Below are positions 1 to 8,530 of a DNA stretch of 64,000 nt, in pieces; position 1 is the stretch's first letter, and every line of letters begins with the position of its first letter. The notes below the pieces were generated by a model. That model saw only the letters and a list, made by a program, of their open reading frames with translations. It ran no database searches and was not told the origin of the DNA. The position numbers and the translations under genes are program-made. The stretch comes from Desulfobacterales bacterium HSG16 (lineage in GTDB: Bacteria; Desulfobacterota; Desulfobacteria; Desulfobacterales; HSG16): assembly GCA_030377965.1 (NCBI GenBank), contig JAUCGE010000005.1, forward strand, positions 1 to 64,000, read 5' to 3'.

Positions 1-18
1 AGAAAGAATATATCAGTT

Positions 19-810
19 ATGAACAGAGAAGATTTTGCCCGCTTAAAAGAACGTTTTCAATCCCATGTAAATACTTTTTACAAAAAGCTTGAAAATGACA
101 CATATGAAGTGCATCTGAAAGAACAGCATACATTCAGAGTCTGCGCTAATATCAAACTAATCGGTCAATCTCTCAAACTGTCTGATAATGATCTGATGCT
201 GGCTGAAAGCGCTGCTCTTTTTCATGATGTTGGAAGATTCACCCAATATGCCACATATAGAACTTTCAATGATCAAGATTCTGAAAATCATGCTCTGCTC
301 GGACTTAAACAGATCGGAATTCACAGAATGCTGGCCGGACTCGATCTTAATGAAAAACGGCTCATATCAAGAGCCATAGCTTTTCATAATGTTTTGACCC
401 TTCCGAATAAAGAGAATGAGAGAACCCTTTTTTTCATGCGTCTATTAAGAGACGCTGATAAACTCGATATTCTGGAGGTGTTTGCCGATTATTATAAAAA
501 CAGAGACAAAAGACAAAGTACAGCGGTCGAACTCGGTCTTTCAGACATTCCGGTATGTTCTGAAAAAGTCATCGAATCACTGAGAAACGGGCAGATGATC
601 AGGATAGCAGATGTGCAGAGCCTGTATGATTTCAGGCTGCTCAAGATAAGCTGGGTCTATGATCTGAATTTTATCCACTCCTTTCAAATTCTTAATGAGC
701 GAGGTTATATCAACGCCATAGAAGAAGGGCTGCCGACAACAAAGCCGATAGCAGACGCTGTTGACAGTGCCAGGGCGTTTATACGTAACAGACTTAATAA
801 TTCAGTGTAA
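19..810 (+). CDS. HD-domain phosphohydrolase
   Basis: A 263-residue soluble protein of the HD superfamily of metal-dependent phosphohydrolases. The metal-binding His-Asp pair is seen in the segment AALFHDVGRF (about residues 66-75). A second conserved histidine lies in AIAFHNVLT and an acidic helix reads LLRDADKLDILEVF, as in single-domain HD hydrolases. There is no signal peptide or membrane segment, so it should act in the cytoplasm, probably on a nucleotide or related phosphoester. The substrate cannot be told. The ATG at 19 is the first in frame; the upstream context is outside the window. The family call is firm and the substrate unknown. Confidence 0.85.
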   Translation: MNREDFARLKERFQSHVNTFYKKLENDTYEVHLKEQHTFRVCANIKLIGQSLKLSDNDLMLAESAALFHDVGRFTQYATYRTFNDQDSENHALLGLKQIGIHRMLAGLDLNEKRLISRAIAFHNVLTLPNKENERTLFFMRLLRDADKLDILEVFADYYKNRDKRQSTAVELGLSDIPVCSEKVIESLRNGQMIRIADVQSLYDFRLLKISWVYDLNFIHSFQILNERGYINAIEEGLPTTKPIADAVDSARAFIRNRLNNSV

Positions 811-832
811 CGGTTTACGCCCCTGGCACATT

Positions 833-852
833 ATCCGACCGTTTTATCGGAT
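833..852 (+). terminator. hairpin after the HD gene, possible terminator
   Basis: A 6-bp stem (ATCCGA / TCGGAT) with an 8-nt loop, followed by a short T-run, lies 23 bases after the HD gene stop. The stem is weak, so termination is only probable. Confidence 0.4.
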
Positions 853-876
853 ATGTTTTTAAAGTCGGCTTGAAAT

Positions 877-890
877 TGCCATATATGGCA
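877..890. promoter_or_regulatory. 14-bp perfect palindrome, possible operator
   Basis: TGCCATATATGGCA is a perfect palindrome in the 230-bp gap before the small ORF and the first efflux operon. It could bind a dimeric regulator of the operon starting at 1041. No regulator gene is adjacent, so the role is inferred only from symmetry and position. Confidence 0.35.
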
Positions 891-1040
891 TTTATATGAA
901 AGTTTCTTGAGATGCTGTTATTTCAGGATGTTTTGAATGGGTTAACCATTTAGCCATTCAAGGCTTGACTCAAAAATTCAAAGCTTTCATTGTTTGTTGT
1001 GACCATCAAGTCATGGGAGTTTATGAAAAGGAGATGGAAG

Positions 1041-1277
1041 ATGAAATGGATAAAAATGATCAAGCTACGCACTGGCAGCGATGGTTTTGAAGATATAACG
1101 GACATGATTTCATCAACAGTTAAAAAGCGGTCGGATACTGATAAATCATATTCAGACATGCCCAAGTATGTAAATATCTATCGACATGCTGCTTTGAATG
1201 ACTTCGGCCTGACTCACCATTCCGTATGGATCGAAAACACGGAAACATATCTTTCAAATATTTCACAAAAGGGATAA
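1041..1277 (+). CDS. small hypothetical protein ahead of efflux operon
   Basis: A 78-residue protein that I do not recognise. I chose the ATG at 1041 because a clear ribosome-binding site (AAAGGAG) stands about 8 bases upstream; an in-frame start at 990 has none. The product starts with a basic stretch (MKWIKMIKLR) and is then mixed and hydrophilic, with no signal peptide, cysteines or membrane segment. Its stop is 4 bases before the start of the membrane fusion protein gene, so the two are probably co-transcribed and translationally close. It may be a small accessory or regulatory protein of the efflux operon. Confidence 0.55.
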   Translation: MKWIKMIKLRTGSDGFEDITDMISSTVKKRSDTDKSYSDMPKYVNIYRHAALNDFGLTHHSVWIENTETYLSNISQKG

Positions 1278-1281
1278 GTTC

Positions 1282-2316
1282 ATGTCTAAAATCACGTTTA
1301 TTTTTTGCGCTGTCATCTGTTGCTTTTTAACATTATCATATGCGGAAGAGAAACCTCTTACGGTTGGCAGGGCGGTAAAAGAGATTACTCTTACCGGCTA
1401 TACTCGCAGCAACAGCAGTATTACAGTATCATCTGAAGTTTCAGGCAAGGTGATCAGGGTCAACTATGATGTCGGGCAGACCATAGAAAAAAAACCTTTT
1501 TATGAAATTGATCCGACATTTATCGGTTTTGAGGTTTCCACTACAAAGCAGTCGATAAAAAAACTTGATACGACCTTGAAACAGATGTCATCAAGAGTCG
1601 ATTACCTGAAAAAAGAATTCAAACGCATGGACAAGCTGCACAAAGGAGACCGTGCAACCGAGGTCAAGCGGGATGCTGCAAAAGAAGAATATGAGCAGGC
1701 AAGGTTTGAATTTGAAACCGTAAAGCTTGAAAAAGCGATGCTTAAAATAAAGCAGAAAGAATTGCAGGAGAGAAAAAACAGGCATAAAGTGTTTGCACCG
1801 GAAGGATGGATCGTTACACAGAAGATTGTGGAAAACAACGAAATAATAAATTTCAACACTCCTCTGGCAAGAGTTGCTGATTATCGTAATCTTGTGATTC
1901 CTCTTGCCGTATCTGCAGAGGAATATGAAAGTATCAAAAGGCTTGCAGAAAGTTTCGACGCATCTTTGGAAAATAAAAAAATTACCTCAAAAATCAACTG
2001 GGTCAATCCTGAGTTCGATGAAAAAAGCAGGAAGCTGAATATCGAACTTGGTCTGACCGGGTACGAAGGGCCGCGTCGCGGAGGACTTCGATTTTCACTG
2101 CCCATAAAAATTCCCTCAGAAGGTATGCTCGTTCCGAAGGCAGCAATCATAAACCGGTATGAAAATCCGAGGGTGAAAACCAAAAAGACAGGCAAGATAG
2201 TGCCTGTATTGATCCTGGGACAGGCAAACGGGAATGTTACCATTGCTGATAACAGACAGCTTGAAATCGGGGAAGAACTCTTTCCTGCAGAAATCAAAGC
2301 ATCTGCTGCGGAATAA
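1282..2316 (+). CDS. RND efflux membrane fusion protein (HlyD/AcrA-type)
   Basis: A 344-residue periplasmic adaptor. An N-terminal signal peptide (about residues 1-21, ending near SYA-E) is followed by a lipoyl-like half-motif (ISVSSEVSGKV-type segment around residues 45-55, then VGQTIEKKPFYEID). A long charged coiled-coil hairpin spans about residues 90-165, and the second lipoyl half and beta-barrel follow, including APEGWIVTQKIVENNEII. In this family the adaptor links the inner-membrane pump to a TolC channel. The gene lies 38 bp upstream of its pump. It lacks the lipobox of many AcrA proteins. The substrate cannot be inferred. Confidence 0.9.
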   Translation: MSKITFIFCAVICCFLTLSYAEEKPLTVGRAVKEITLTGYTRSNSSITVSSEVSGKVIRVNYDVGQTIEKKPFYEIDPTFIGFEVSTTKQSIKKLDTTLKQMSSRVDYLKKEFKRMDKLHKGDRATEVKRDAAKEEYEQARFEFETVKLEKAMLKIKQKELQERKNRHKVFAPEGWIVTQKIVENNEIINFNTPLARVADYRNLVIPLAVSAEEYESIKRLAESFDASLENKKITSKINWVNPEFDEKSRKLNIELGLTGYEGPRRGGLRFSLPIKIPSEGMLVPKAAIINRYENPRVKTKKTGKIVPVLILGQANGNVTIADNRQLEIGEELFPAEIKASAAE

Positions 2317-2354
2317 TCTTTTCAACCCCAAGCTTTAAAATATAAAGGGATAAA

Positions 2355-5300
2355 ATGAGACGAGTTGTCGAATTTTCCATAAAACAGACGGTTTTTTTAA
2401 ATGTAGTTTTTGTCATCCTTGTAGTGGCAGGAGTTTATTCGATGTTTACCACGCCGGTAGAGAACATGCCCACTGTGGACATGGGCCGGGTGTTCATCAA
2501 CACCACCTATTACGGGGCATCCGCAAAAGATGTGGAGCAGCTTGTCACCGTAAAGATAGAAGATGCCATAGACGGGCTTGAAAACGTTGAATATGTCCAG
2601 TCCAATTCATACAGGAACTCTTCATCTGTCAATGTTAAATTCATTGACGATATTGATTACAAAGATAAGTACGATGAACTGCGCTTCAGGGTTTTGAACG
2701 TCAAGGATGAACTCCCTGCAGAGGCCGAAGATCCGGTCTTTACGTATATCGATACTCATAAATGGATACCAGTCATTCAGGTCAATATTGCAGGCGATAT
2801 TCCTCAGCGAAGTCTGAAATGGCTGGCTGAGGAACTAAAAGATCGCCTGATCGCAATTCCCAATGTTAGAAATGTGGAACTGATCGGGGAATTTACCCCT
2901 GAATTTCATGTCTCCATAGATCCTGAAAAATTAAGACAATATGGAATAACTTTCAGCCAGGTATCGTCTGCCATACACTCGGCAAATACAAAAATCCCTA
3001 CCGGCAGTTTCAAAAAAGCAAACACAGAATATATGCTCGATGCAGGATCACGACTCGATTCACAGCAGGGAGTACTTGATGTTCTGGTACGCAGAGACGG
3101 AGACGGAAATTTCATACGTGTCAGCGATCTTGTAACCAATGCAAGAATGTATCACAGGGAACCAGGATTAATTAATTCGGTCAATGGCGAAGATAACTTA
3201 CAGCTCAAAGTAATAAAAGAGGAAAAAGGCAATTCAGTTGACATCGCTGAACAGGTAAAGGCTGCTTCAAGAAAATTTGAGGAGATGCACAAAAACGAAA
3301 ATATACGGATAGTTTTTTCTAACGACTCCACATTCGAGATAAACGATTCTGTCAAGACTCTGGGCGGCAACCTGGTTATAGGTATGATTTTCGTGCTTCT
3401 CGTTCTCTATTTTACCCTGGGATTTACGAACGCCATGCTGACGGCAGTTGGAATTCCTTTCGCGTTTTTATGTTCTATCATAATCATGAAAATTTCAGGT
3501 GTGTCCATCAATACGATCAGTCTTTTTGCTTTCGTACTTGTTACTGGAATCATGGTAGATGACGCTGTTATTATTATGGAAAATATCTTTCGACATGCTC
3601 AGATGGGGAAACCCATAAAAAAGGCTGTAATCGATGGAACAGGGGAAGTCATGCTGCCGGTAATAAGTTCGGCTATAACTACTATGCTGGCATTTTTACC
3701 AATGCTGATAATGAGTGGCAGTACAGGTGATTTTTTTGCCGTGATTCCAAAAACTGTCACTTTTGCCTTGATAGCCTCTTTGATAGAAGCTCTTTTCATC
3801 CTGCCTATTCATATCCTCGACTGGGGTCCTAAAACAATTAAAAACACTGGTTCGAGTCATGAGGGAGACAATGCCTTCAAGCATCTGGAAAAAGGAATTT
3901 TCGCGTTTTTCTGGAAGATTTATCGTGGTATGGTCACTTTTTTATTAAATCATAAGATCATAACTTTCGGAGGTATAATCTCTCTGTTCATGGTTTCAAT
4001 GATTGTTCTCATTCTGTCTGTGACAGGCATAATGCCTCTTATCAAGGTTAAATTTTTCCCCGGTAACTACTTCAGGTATCATGTCACCGCTGCGATGCCC
4101 GTTGGAACCCCTGTCGAAGAGACCGATAAGCTGGTGAGAGGCATTTCCAAACATATCATGTCTTTTGGAAAGGAACAGGCCCACTCTGCCAGTGCAGCAG
4201 CTGGATTTTATGAAGATATTGACTATGCCTGGCATATGGGACACAGGTACGGCCAGGTAGTCGTAACTCTGCCGGAAGATAAAGATAGAAATTTTCCGGA
4301 GAATCCATCGGATGATCCCATGCAGCATCTTGAGTTTATCCGAAAAAAGATAAGCGAATATGTAAAAAATCAGTATCAGTCAAAAGGATTTATTCCACAG
4401 ATTAAGATTTTTGAGGAAGCAGACGGGCCTCCCACAGGAAAACCTGTAAATATCCGCGTCACTTCCATAACAATGGAGTCGGCTATCGAAGCCGCTGATG
4501 TTTTAAAAACATATATGAAAACAGATAAAGAATTTGCAGATCTCATGGATCTTGACGATGACAGGCCGGTTTATCAGAGTGTAGCAAGATATACTCCCCG
4601 CCAGGACGCTGTCTTCGAATACAGCCTCAATTCAGGAGAGGTTACAGGTCTGGTCGCAAGTGCATTGAACGGCTATCAGGCAGGTAAATTCAGAGCATTA
4701 GACGAAGAAGTTGATCTTCTTGTCAGAGTTGCCCGTTCCGATGATCCGGGAAATGAAAGCAACGTCGGCATGTCAGGGCCTGAAGATGTTCTGGATATTC
4801 CGGTGATAGAACACAGTGCATCCCCAATTCTGCTCCGTGATCTTGTAAAACTGGAATACAAGGAAGAAGCAAGCTCAAGATCCAGATACAAAGGCAGGCC
4901 GACAATCACAATTACATCTGATATAAAATCCGATTCCAAGCTTTCTCCAGCAAGAGTTCAATTTCTTGTAAATGATTATTTTATGAAACATTCGAACGAG
5001 TTTTCGGGTGTTTCAATTTCCTTTGGAGGAGAATTCGATGCTACAAGCAGGTCATATGCTTCACTTACTTTTGCTTTTTTTATAGCTGTATTAGCTATTT
5101 ATATGGTTTTATCATCACAGTTCAACGACTATTTCCAGCCGATGATTATCATTTCTGCCGTACCTTTCGCTCTTATCGGTGTAATTATGGGGCTTTTTCT
5201 TTCCAGAACAACTTTTACCATAGGCAGTTTTCTGGCTATAGTGGGTCTTGCAGGTGTGGCGGTAAACGACTCTCTGCTATTAATCGATTTTATGAATGTT

Positions 5301-5669
5301 CGATTGAGAGCAGGAAAACCTCTTCGCCAGTCCATAATCGAATCCTGTGCGGCAAGGATGCGCCCGGTGTTAATCACCACAGTGACCACCATGCTTGGCC
5401 TGCTGCCGATGGCCATCGGTATTCCAAAAAAATCGATTGCCTGGGCTCCAATGGCTACAGCCTTCGTTGCTGGCCTTTCAAGCGCCACGATTCTGGCTCT
5501 TCTCATAGTACCGGTGGAATATGAGTTTTTTGAGCAGGTAAAATCGTGGTTCAAAGGTAAAAAAATCAGGCCGGAAACAGATTCCGTATGCAGTCTTCAA
5601 GCGGAATCCACAGATGGAATTGCATCAACAGATGAGGATGAAAAAAAGATTCTGGACGAAACATCATAA
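2355..5669 (+). CDS. RND efflux transporter (AcrB/AcrD/AcrF family)
   Basis: A full-length 1104-residue resistance-nodulation-division pump of the inner membrane. The first membrane helix is at residues 10-30. Two large periplasmic loops, each followed by a six-helix bundle, show the usual internal duplication. The proton-relay acidic pair is visible in GIMVDDAVIIMEN (about residue 400), and the second half carries GVAVNDSLLLIDF. The C-terminus has a hydrophilic tail of about 40 residues rich in Asp/Glu/Ser. The outer-membrane partner is not next to it: after this gene comes an 8-kb island, and a TolC-type gene appears only at 13,928. Family call is certain; the substrate is unknown. Confidence 0.95.
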   Translation: MRRVVEFSIKQTVFLNVVFVILVVAGVYSMFTTPVENMPTVDMGRVFINTTYYGASAKDVEQLVTVKIEDAIDGLENVEYVQSNSYRNSSSVNVKFIDDIDYKDKYDELRFRVLNVKDELPAEAEDPVFTYIDTHKWIPVIQVNIAGDIPQRSLKWLAEELKDRLIAIPNVRNVELIGEFTPEFHVSIDPEKLRQYGITFSQVSSAIHSANTKIPTGSFKKANTEYMLDAGSRLDSQQGVLDVLVRRDGDGNFIRVSDLVTNARMYHREPGLINSVNGEDNLQLKVIKEEKGNSVDIAEQVKAASRKFEEMHKNENIRIVFSNDSTFEINDSVKTLGGNLVIGMIFVLLVLYFTLGFTNAMLTAVGIPFAFLCSIIIMKISGVSINTISLFAFVLVTGIMVDDAVIIMENIFRHAQMGKPIKKAVIDGTGEVMLPVISSAITTMLAFLPMLIMSGSTGDFFAVIPKTVTFALIASLIEALFILPIHILDWGPKTIKNTGSSHEGDNAFKHLEKGIFAFFWKIYRGMVTFLLNHKIITFGGIISLFMVSMIVLILSVTGIMPLIKVKFFPGNYFRYHVTAAMPVGTPVEETDKLVRGISKHIMSFGKEQAHSASAAAGFYEDIDYAWHMGHRYGQVVVTLPEDKDRNFPENPSDDPMQHLEFIRKKISEYVKNQYQSKGFIPQIKIFEEADGPPTGKPVNIRVTSITMESAIEAADVLKTYMKTDKEFADLMDLDDDRPVYQSVARYTPRQDAVFEYSLNSGEVTGLVASALNGYQAGKFRALDEEVDLLVRVARSDDPGNESNVGMSGPEDVLDIPVIEHSASPILLRDLVKLEYKEEASSRSRYKGRPTITITSDIKSDSKLSPARVQFLVNDYFMKHSNEFSGVSISFGGEFDATSRSYASLTFAFFIAVLAIYMVLSSQFNDYFQPMIIISAVPFALIGVIMGLFLSRTTFTIGSFLAIVGLAGVAVNDSLLLIDFMNVRLRAGKPLRQSIIESCAARMRPVLITTVTTMLGLLPMAIGIPKKSIAWAPMATAFVAGLSSATILALLIVPVEYEFFEQVKSWFKGKKIRPETDSVCSLQAESTDGIASTDEDEKKILDETS

Positions 5670-6055
5670 GAAGCGGATTACAAAACCTGTGACTGGACAT
5701 GATAATTGATGAATGGTTTTTCAAATTTTTTGATGGATCGAGTGTGCGGATGAGAACCCCTCGTCGTCGAGAAGTACCGGAACACTCTGTACTTGCAGGC
5801 AAATCCCATGTTCACGATATTTGATGAAAGGAAGGCATAAAACCTCACATACTGTGATCAAAATCTTGGGATTTCCCATCATTTATTATGGTCAGGCACA
5901 TGATAACCGAAAATTGACCCACCCTTCCGGTACAAGAAAGGTGATAGCTTGGCAGATTCCGAAGCACCACCACTTCCGTTGATGCTCCTTGCTCCCCGGC
6001 GTTGAACACCATCGGCAATTTGACACCGCCATACAAATCAGATACCTATGGATTT
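5670..6055. repeat. gap with leader repeat R1, copy a (about 5901-6075)
   Basis: No gene is supported between the RND pump and the TPR gene. From about 5901 the sequence is a repeat seen again at 7808-7926 and 10003-10098: a block around CCGGTACAAGAAAGGTGATA, then CACTTCCGTTGATGCTCCTT, then a stretch reaching the ATG of the TPR gene. Copies a and b share the part that includes the start codon and ATGATTCTGGAAAA; copies a and c share the first part. The repeat is a leader module that was duplicated together with the genes behind it. The first 230 bases (5670-5900) show nothing recognisable. Confidence 0.7.
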
Positions 6056-7546
6056 ATGAGTGATGATTCTGGAAAAAACGTTATACGAGGGAAGCAAATT
6101 CAGGGGCCAGTTCAGACAGAATCCGTCCAGACAATCCATCAACATTTCGGCGTTTCAGAGGAGAAATTCCAGGCGCTATCCGTGGAACATGGTGTTACGC
6201 AGATGGCCTTGGCCAGTTTCTTCAAAATCTTGGAGCAACAGAATGTTTCGCTTGTGGATTTGGACAGCAAACTTCGAGAAGTTGCCGAACATTACAAAGA
6301 ATTGCAGCGGAAATTAACGGTTTTCCAGTCTGATGATCCTGATGTTATGGAACTAAAGAAAGCTGCAAAGGAATCCTTGGATAACGGAGATTTTGAAACT
6401 GCTGAAGACCTGATCAATCAGGCTAAAGAGAAGGATCTTGAATCCGCAAAGCGGTTACAAGCTGTCGCAAATAAGCGTTTCCTGTCAGCCGCTGAGTCAG
6501 CCGCTGAAAATGGTGAACTGAAGAAAACTCAATTGAAATATAGGGAAGCAGCCGAATATTTCAAAGAAGCGGCTGACTTGGTTCCGCAAGGTGAAGAGCT
6601 TGTCCGAGGCAGATACCTGGATGCGTGTGGAACTGCTTTTCAGGATGCAGGGATGTACGCCGAAGCACAAGGACCTTTTGAAAGGGCTTTGGAAATACGG
6701 GAAAGTGAACTACCGGAAGATGATGAATATGTAGCCACCAGCCTTAACAACTTGGGGTTGCTTTATGATAATCAAGGCAAGTACCCCGAAGCCGAGCCGC
6801 TGTATAAGCGTGCGTTGGCTATCTGGGAGCAAGTCTTAGGGCCTGAGCATCCGGATGTAGCCACCAGCCTTCACAACTTAGCGGCGCTTTATTATAATCA
6901 AGGCAAGTACGCCGAAGCCGAGCCGCTGTATAAGCGTGCGTTGGCTATCTGGGAGCAAGTCTTAGGGCCTGAGCATCCGCATGTAGCGCAAAGCCTCAAC
7001 AACTTGGGGTTGCTTTATGATAATCAAGGCAAGTATCCCGAAGCCGAGCCGCTGTATAAGCGTGCGTTGGCTATCCGGGAGCAAGTCTTAGGGCCTGAGC
7101 ATCCGGATGTAGCCAGCAGCCTCAACAACTTGGGGTTGCTTTATTATAATCAAGGCAAGTATCCCGAAGCCGAGCCGCTGTATAAACGTGCGTTGGCTAT
7201 CCGGGAGCAAGTCTTAGGGCCTGAGCATTCGGATGTAGCCAACAGCCTCAACAACTTGGCGGGGCTTTATCGTAATCAAGGCAAGTACCCCGAAGCCGAG
7301 CCGCTGTATAAGCGTGCGTTGGCTATCCGGGAGCAAGTCTTAGGGCCTGAGCATCCGGATGTAGCCAACAGCCTCAACAACTTGGCGGGGCTTTATTATA
7401 ATCAAGGCAAGTACCCCGAAGCCGAGCCGCTGTATAAACGGGCTTATGACATCTTTCTGAAGAAACTCGGATCTGCCCATCCGAGTACGAAGACCGTCAA
7501 GGCGAACTACGATGACATGCTCAAGAAGTTTGCTGAGAAGCCTTAA
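6056..7546 (+). CDS. TPR-repeat protein with N-terminal RHIM-like motif
   Basis: A 496-residue cytoplasmic protein. Residues 12-31 carry GKQIQGPVQTESVQTIHQHF, a version of the motif found in the next three genes (see findings). Residues 35-220 are helical and charged with irregular TPR-like units. Residues 226-477 are six near-identical 42-residue TPRs of the kinesin-light-chain type, with core SLNNLGLLYDNQGKYPEAEP. I chose the ATG at 6056 because the decayed copy of this leader upstream of the next gene (7907) keeps an ATG at the same place; a TTG at 6002 is possible. Its build, signalling motif plus repeat scaffold without an NTPase, suggests a receptor or adaptor. Ligand and function are unknown. 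Confidence 0.85.
   Translation: MSDDSGKNVIRGKQIQGPVQTESVQTIHQHFGVSEEKFQALSVEHGVTQMALASFFKILEQQNVSLVDLDSKLREVAEHYKELQRKLTVFQSDDPDVMELKKAAKESLDNGDFETAEDLINQAKEKDLESAKRLQAVANKRFLSAAESAAENGELKKTQLKYREAAEYFKEAADLVPQGEELVRGRYLDACGTAFQDAGMYAEAQGPFERALEIRESELPEDDEYVATSLNNLGLLYDNQGKYPEAEPLYKRALAIWEQVLGPEHPDVATSLHNLAALYYNQGKYAEAEPLYKRALAIWEQVLGPEHPHVAQSLNNLGLLYDNQGKYPEAEPLYKRALAIREQVLGPEHPDVASSLNNLGLLYYNQGKYPEAEPLYKRALAIREQVLGPEHSDVANSLNNLAGLYRNQGKYPEAEPLYKRALAIREQVLGPEHPDVANSLNNLAGLYYNQGKYPEAEPLYKRAYDIFLKKLGSAHPSTKTVKANYDDMLKKFAEKP
6731..7486 (+). repeat. six tandem 126-bp repeats encoding TPRs
   Basis: Six direct repeats of exactly 126 bp (42 codons) start at 6731, 6857, 6983, 7109, 7235 and 7361. 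The DNA is nearly identical between copies, including third codon positions, so the array is recent or homogenised by recombination. Unit number is likely to vary between strains. The last unit diverges at its end (RAYDIFLKKLGSAHPST). Confidence 0.9.
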
Positions 7547-7906
7547 ACCACGGTCAAGGCTGTAATCTGGATGGCATTGGCGGCAAAGATGAGTCTTTTC
7601 TTTTAGCGCCGCAGCAGCGGACATATTTCGAAAAACGGTGATCAGCGCTATGGAGCTAAAGCGTTATAGCGCTATAGATCTTTAAAGCAAAGCGCTCCAA
7701 CCTGCCCTGGGCGGTTCTCCTGTTCCTATTAGCAAAGAAATTGCTAATGCTCAGATATACGGTATCAGCGGCTTGCTGGTTGCGGGTTCCGTGCCAGCAT
7801 CAATGCCGATCCGAACACCGCCACTTCCGTCGATGCTCCTTGCTCTCGGCGTTGAACACCATCGGCAGTTTGACACCCGCCATACAAATCAGATACCTAT
7901 GTATTC
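7547..7906. repeat. gap with repeat R2 copy a (7645-7821) and R1 copy b (7808-7926)
   Basis: No gene is supported. R2 runs from GCGCTATGGAGC, through TGCCCTGGGCGGTTCTCCTG and TATTAGCAAAGAAATTGCT, to ATCCGAACACCGCC. It recurs at 9833-9999. Read in one frame both copies give a similar peptide (PISKEIA[N/D]AQ[I/M]YGI), so R2 may be a coding remnant of unknown origin. The 12-bp palindrome TATAGCGCTATA lies near its start. R1 copy b follows and runs into a dead start codon at 7907. Confidence 0.65.
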
Positions 7907-7939
7907 ATGAACGATGATTCTGGAAAATGTTGTATGTGA
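7907..7939 (+). pseudogene. 11-codon stub of the TPR gene start
   Basis: ATG AAC GAT GAT TCT GGA AAA matches the first seven codons of the TPR gene at 6056 with one substitution. It then runs into a stop (peptide MNDDSGKCCM). It is a decayed copy of the TPR gene 5' end left by duplication of the leader. It lies upstream of the small helical-protein gene and is probably not functional. Confidence 0.6.
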
Positions 7940-8009
7940 AGGTAAGGTTCAAGGAATATCAGGTCAGTTTTTATATTTAAATTCAACAATTCAATTTGGA
8001 GGTACATCA

Positions 8010-8399
8010 ATGGACCCAATCAATGTAATAACAACGGCACTTGCAACCGGTGCAGGAGCAGCGTTAAAAAGCACGGCAGAAAAGGCTGTAAAAGAGACTT
8101 ATGACGGATTAAAATTTTTGATTCAGCGTTGTTTCAAGGAAAAGGAGAACACTCAAGGGGATATGATCCTGCAAAGCCATGAACAGGACCCCACAGTATG
8201 GGCAAAACCTCTTGAAGATGCTTTGGTTAAAGCCGATGTCGATAAGAACGAAGATATTCTCAAGGCCGCACAGAAATTAATGGAGATGATCGAACCGAAA
8301 CAGGCTGCAATGGGCAAGTTTAATATTCAAGCAAATAATGTCACAGGTGTTGTCCAAGCTGAAAAGATCGATAATCTTACACAAACTTTCGGTAAATAA
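8010..8399 (+). CDS. small helical protein with C-terminal RHIM-like motif (Bell-like)
   Basis: A 129-residue protein. The ATG at 8010 has a strong ribosome-binding site (GGAGG, 7 bases upstream); the longer frame back to 7914 covers decayed leader. Residues 1-100 are predicted alpha-helical, with an Ala/Thr/Gly-rich first helix (MDPINVITTALATGAGAALK) and a central segment YDGLKFLIQRCF. The C-terminus (about 103-129) reads NNVTGVVQAEKIDNLTQTFG, matching the motif shared by the neighbouring TPR, TIR and kinase proteins. A small helical domain followed by a C-terminal amyloid-type motif is the plan of the bacterial Bell proteins paired with receptors carrying the same motif. By that analogy it would be a membrane-acting effector, which is inference. 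Confidence 0.75.
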   Translation: MDPINVITTALATGAGAALKSTAEKAVKETYDGLKFLIQRCFKEKENTQGDMILQSHEQDPTVWAKPLEDALVKADVDKNEDILKAAQKLMEMIEPKQAAMGKFNIQANNVTGVVQAEKIDNLTQTFGK

Positions 8400-8412
8400 C
8401 ATTATCTGAAAG

Positions 8413-8530
8413 ATAGAGAGATGAAACCGCTCCGGACGCGAACCAGAAGCGGTTTCAAGAACATCAACAAACGAAAGGATCTTACTTTAAATGGCCGATG
8501 ATGTCAAAGTGTTCATATCATATGCCGGTG
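8413..8530 (+). repeat. repeat R3 copy a: hairpin leader plus TIR gene start
   Basis: This 118-bp block recurs at 10117-10230. It contains a hairpin (GAAACCGCT ... AGCGGTTTC, 8422-8456) and about 35 bp later the start of the TIR gene with its first 13 codons. The hairpin has no T-run, so it may shape the leader mRNA or end the previous transcript weakly. Confidence 0.75.

Noticed and set aside
6731-7486. Regular repeats considered as a CRISPR array
   Set aside because: Units are 126 bp without spacers and encode TPRs in frame. No CRISPR-like repeat-spacer pattern or cas gene is present in the window.
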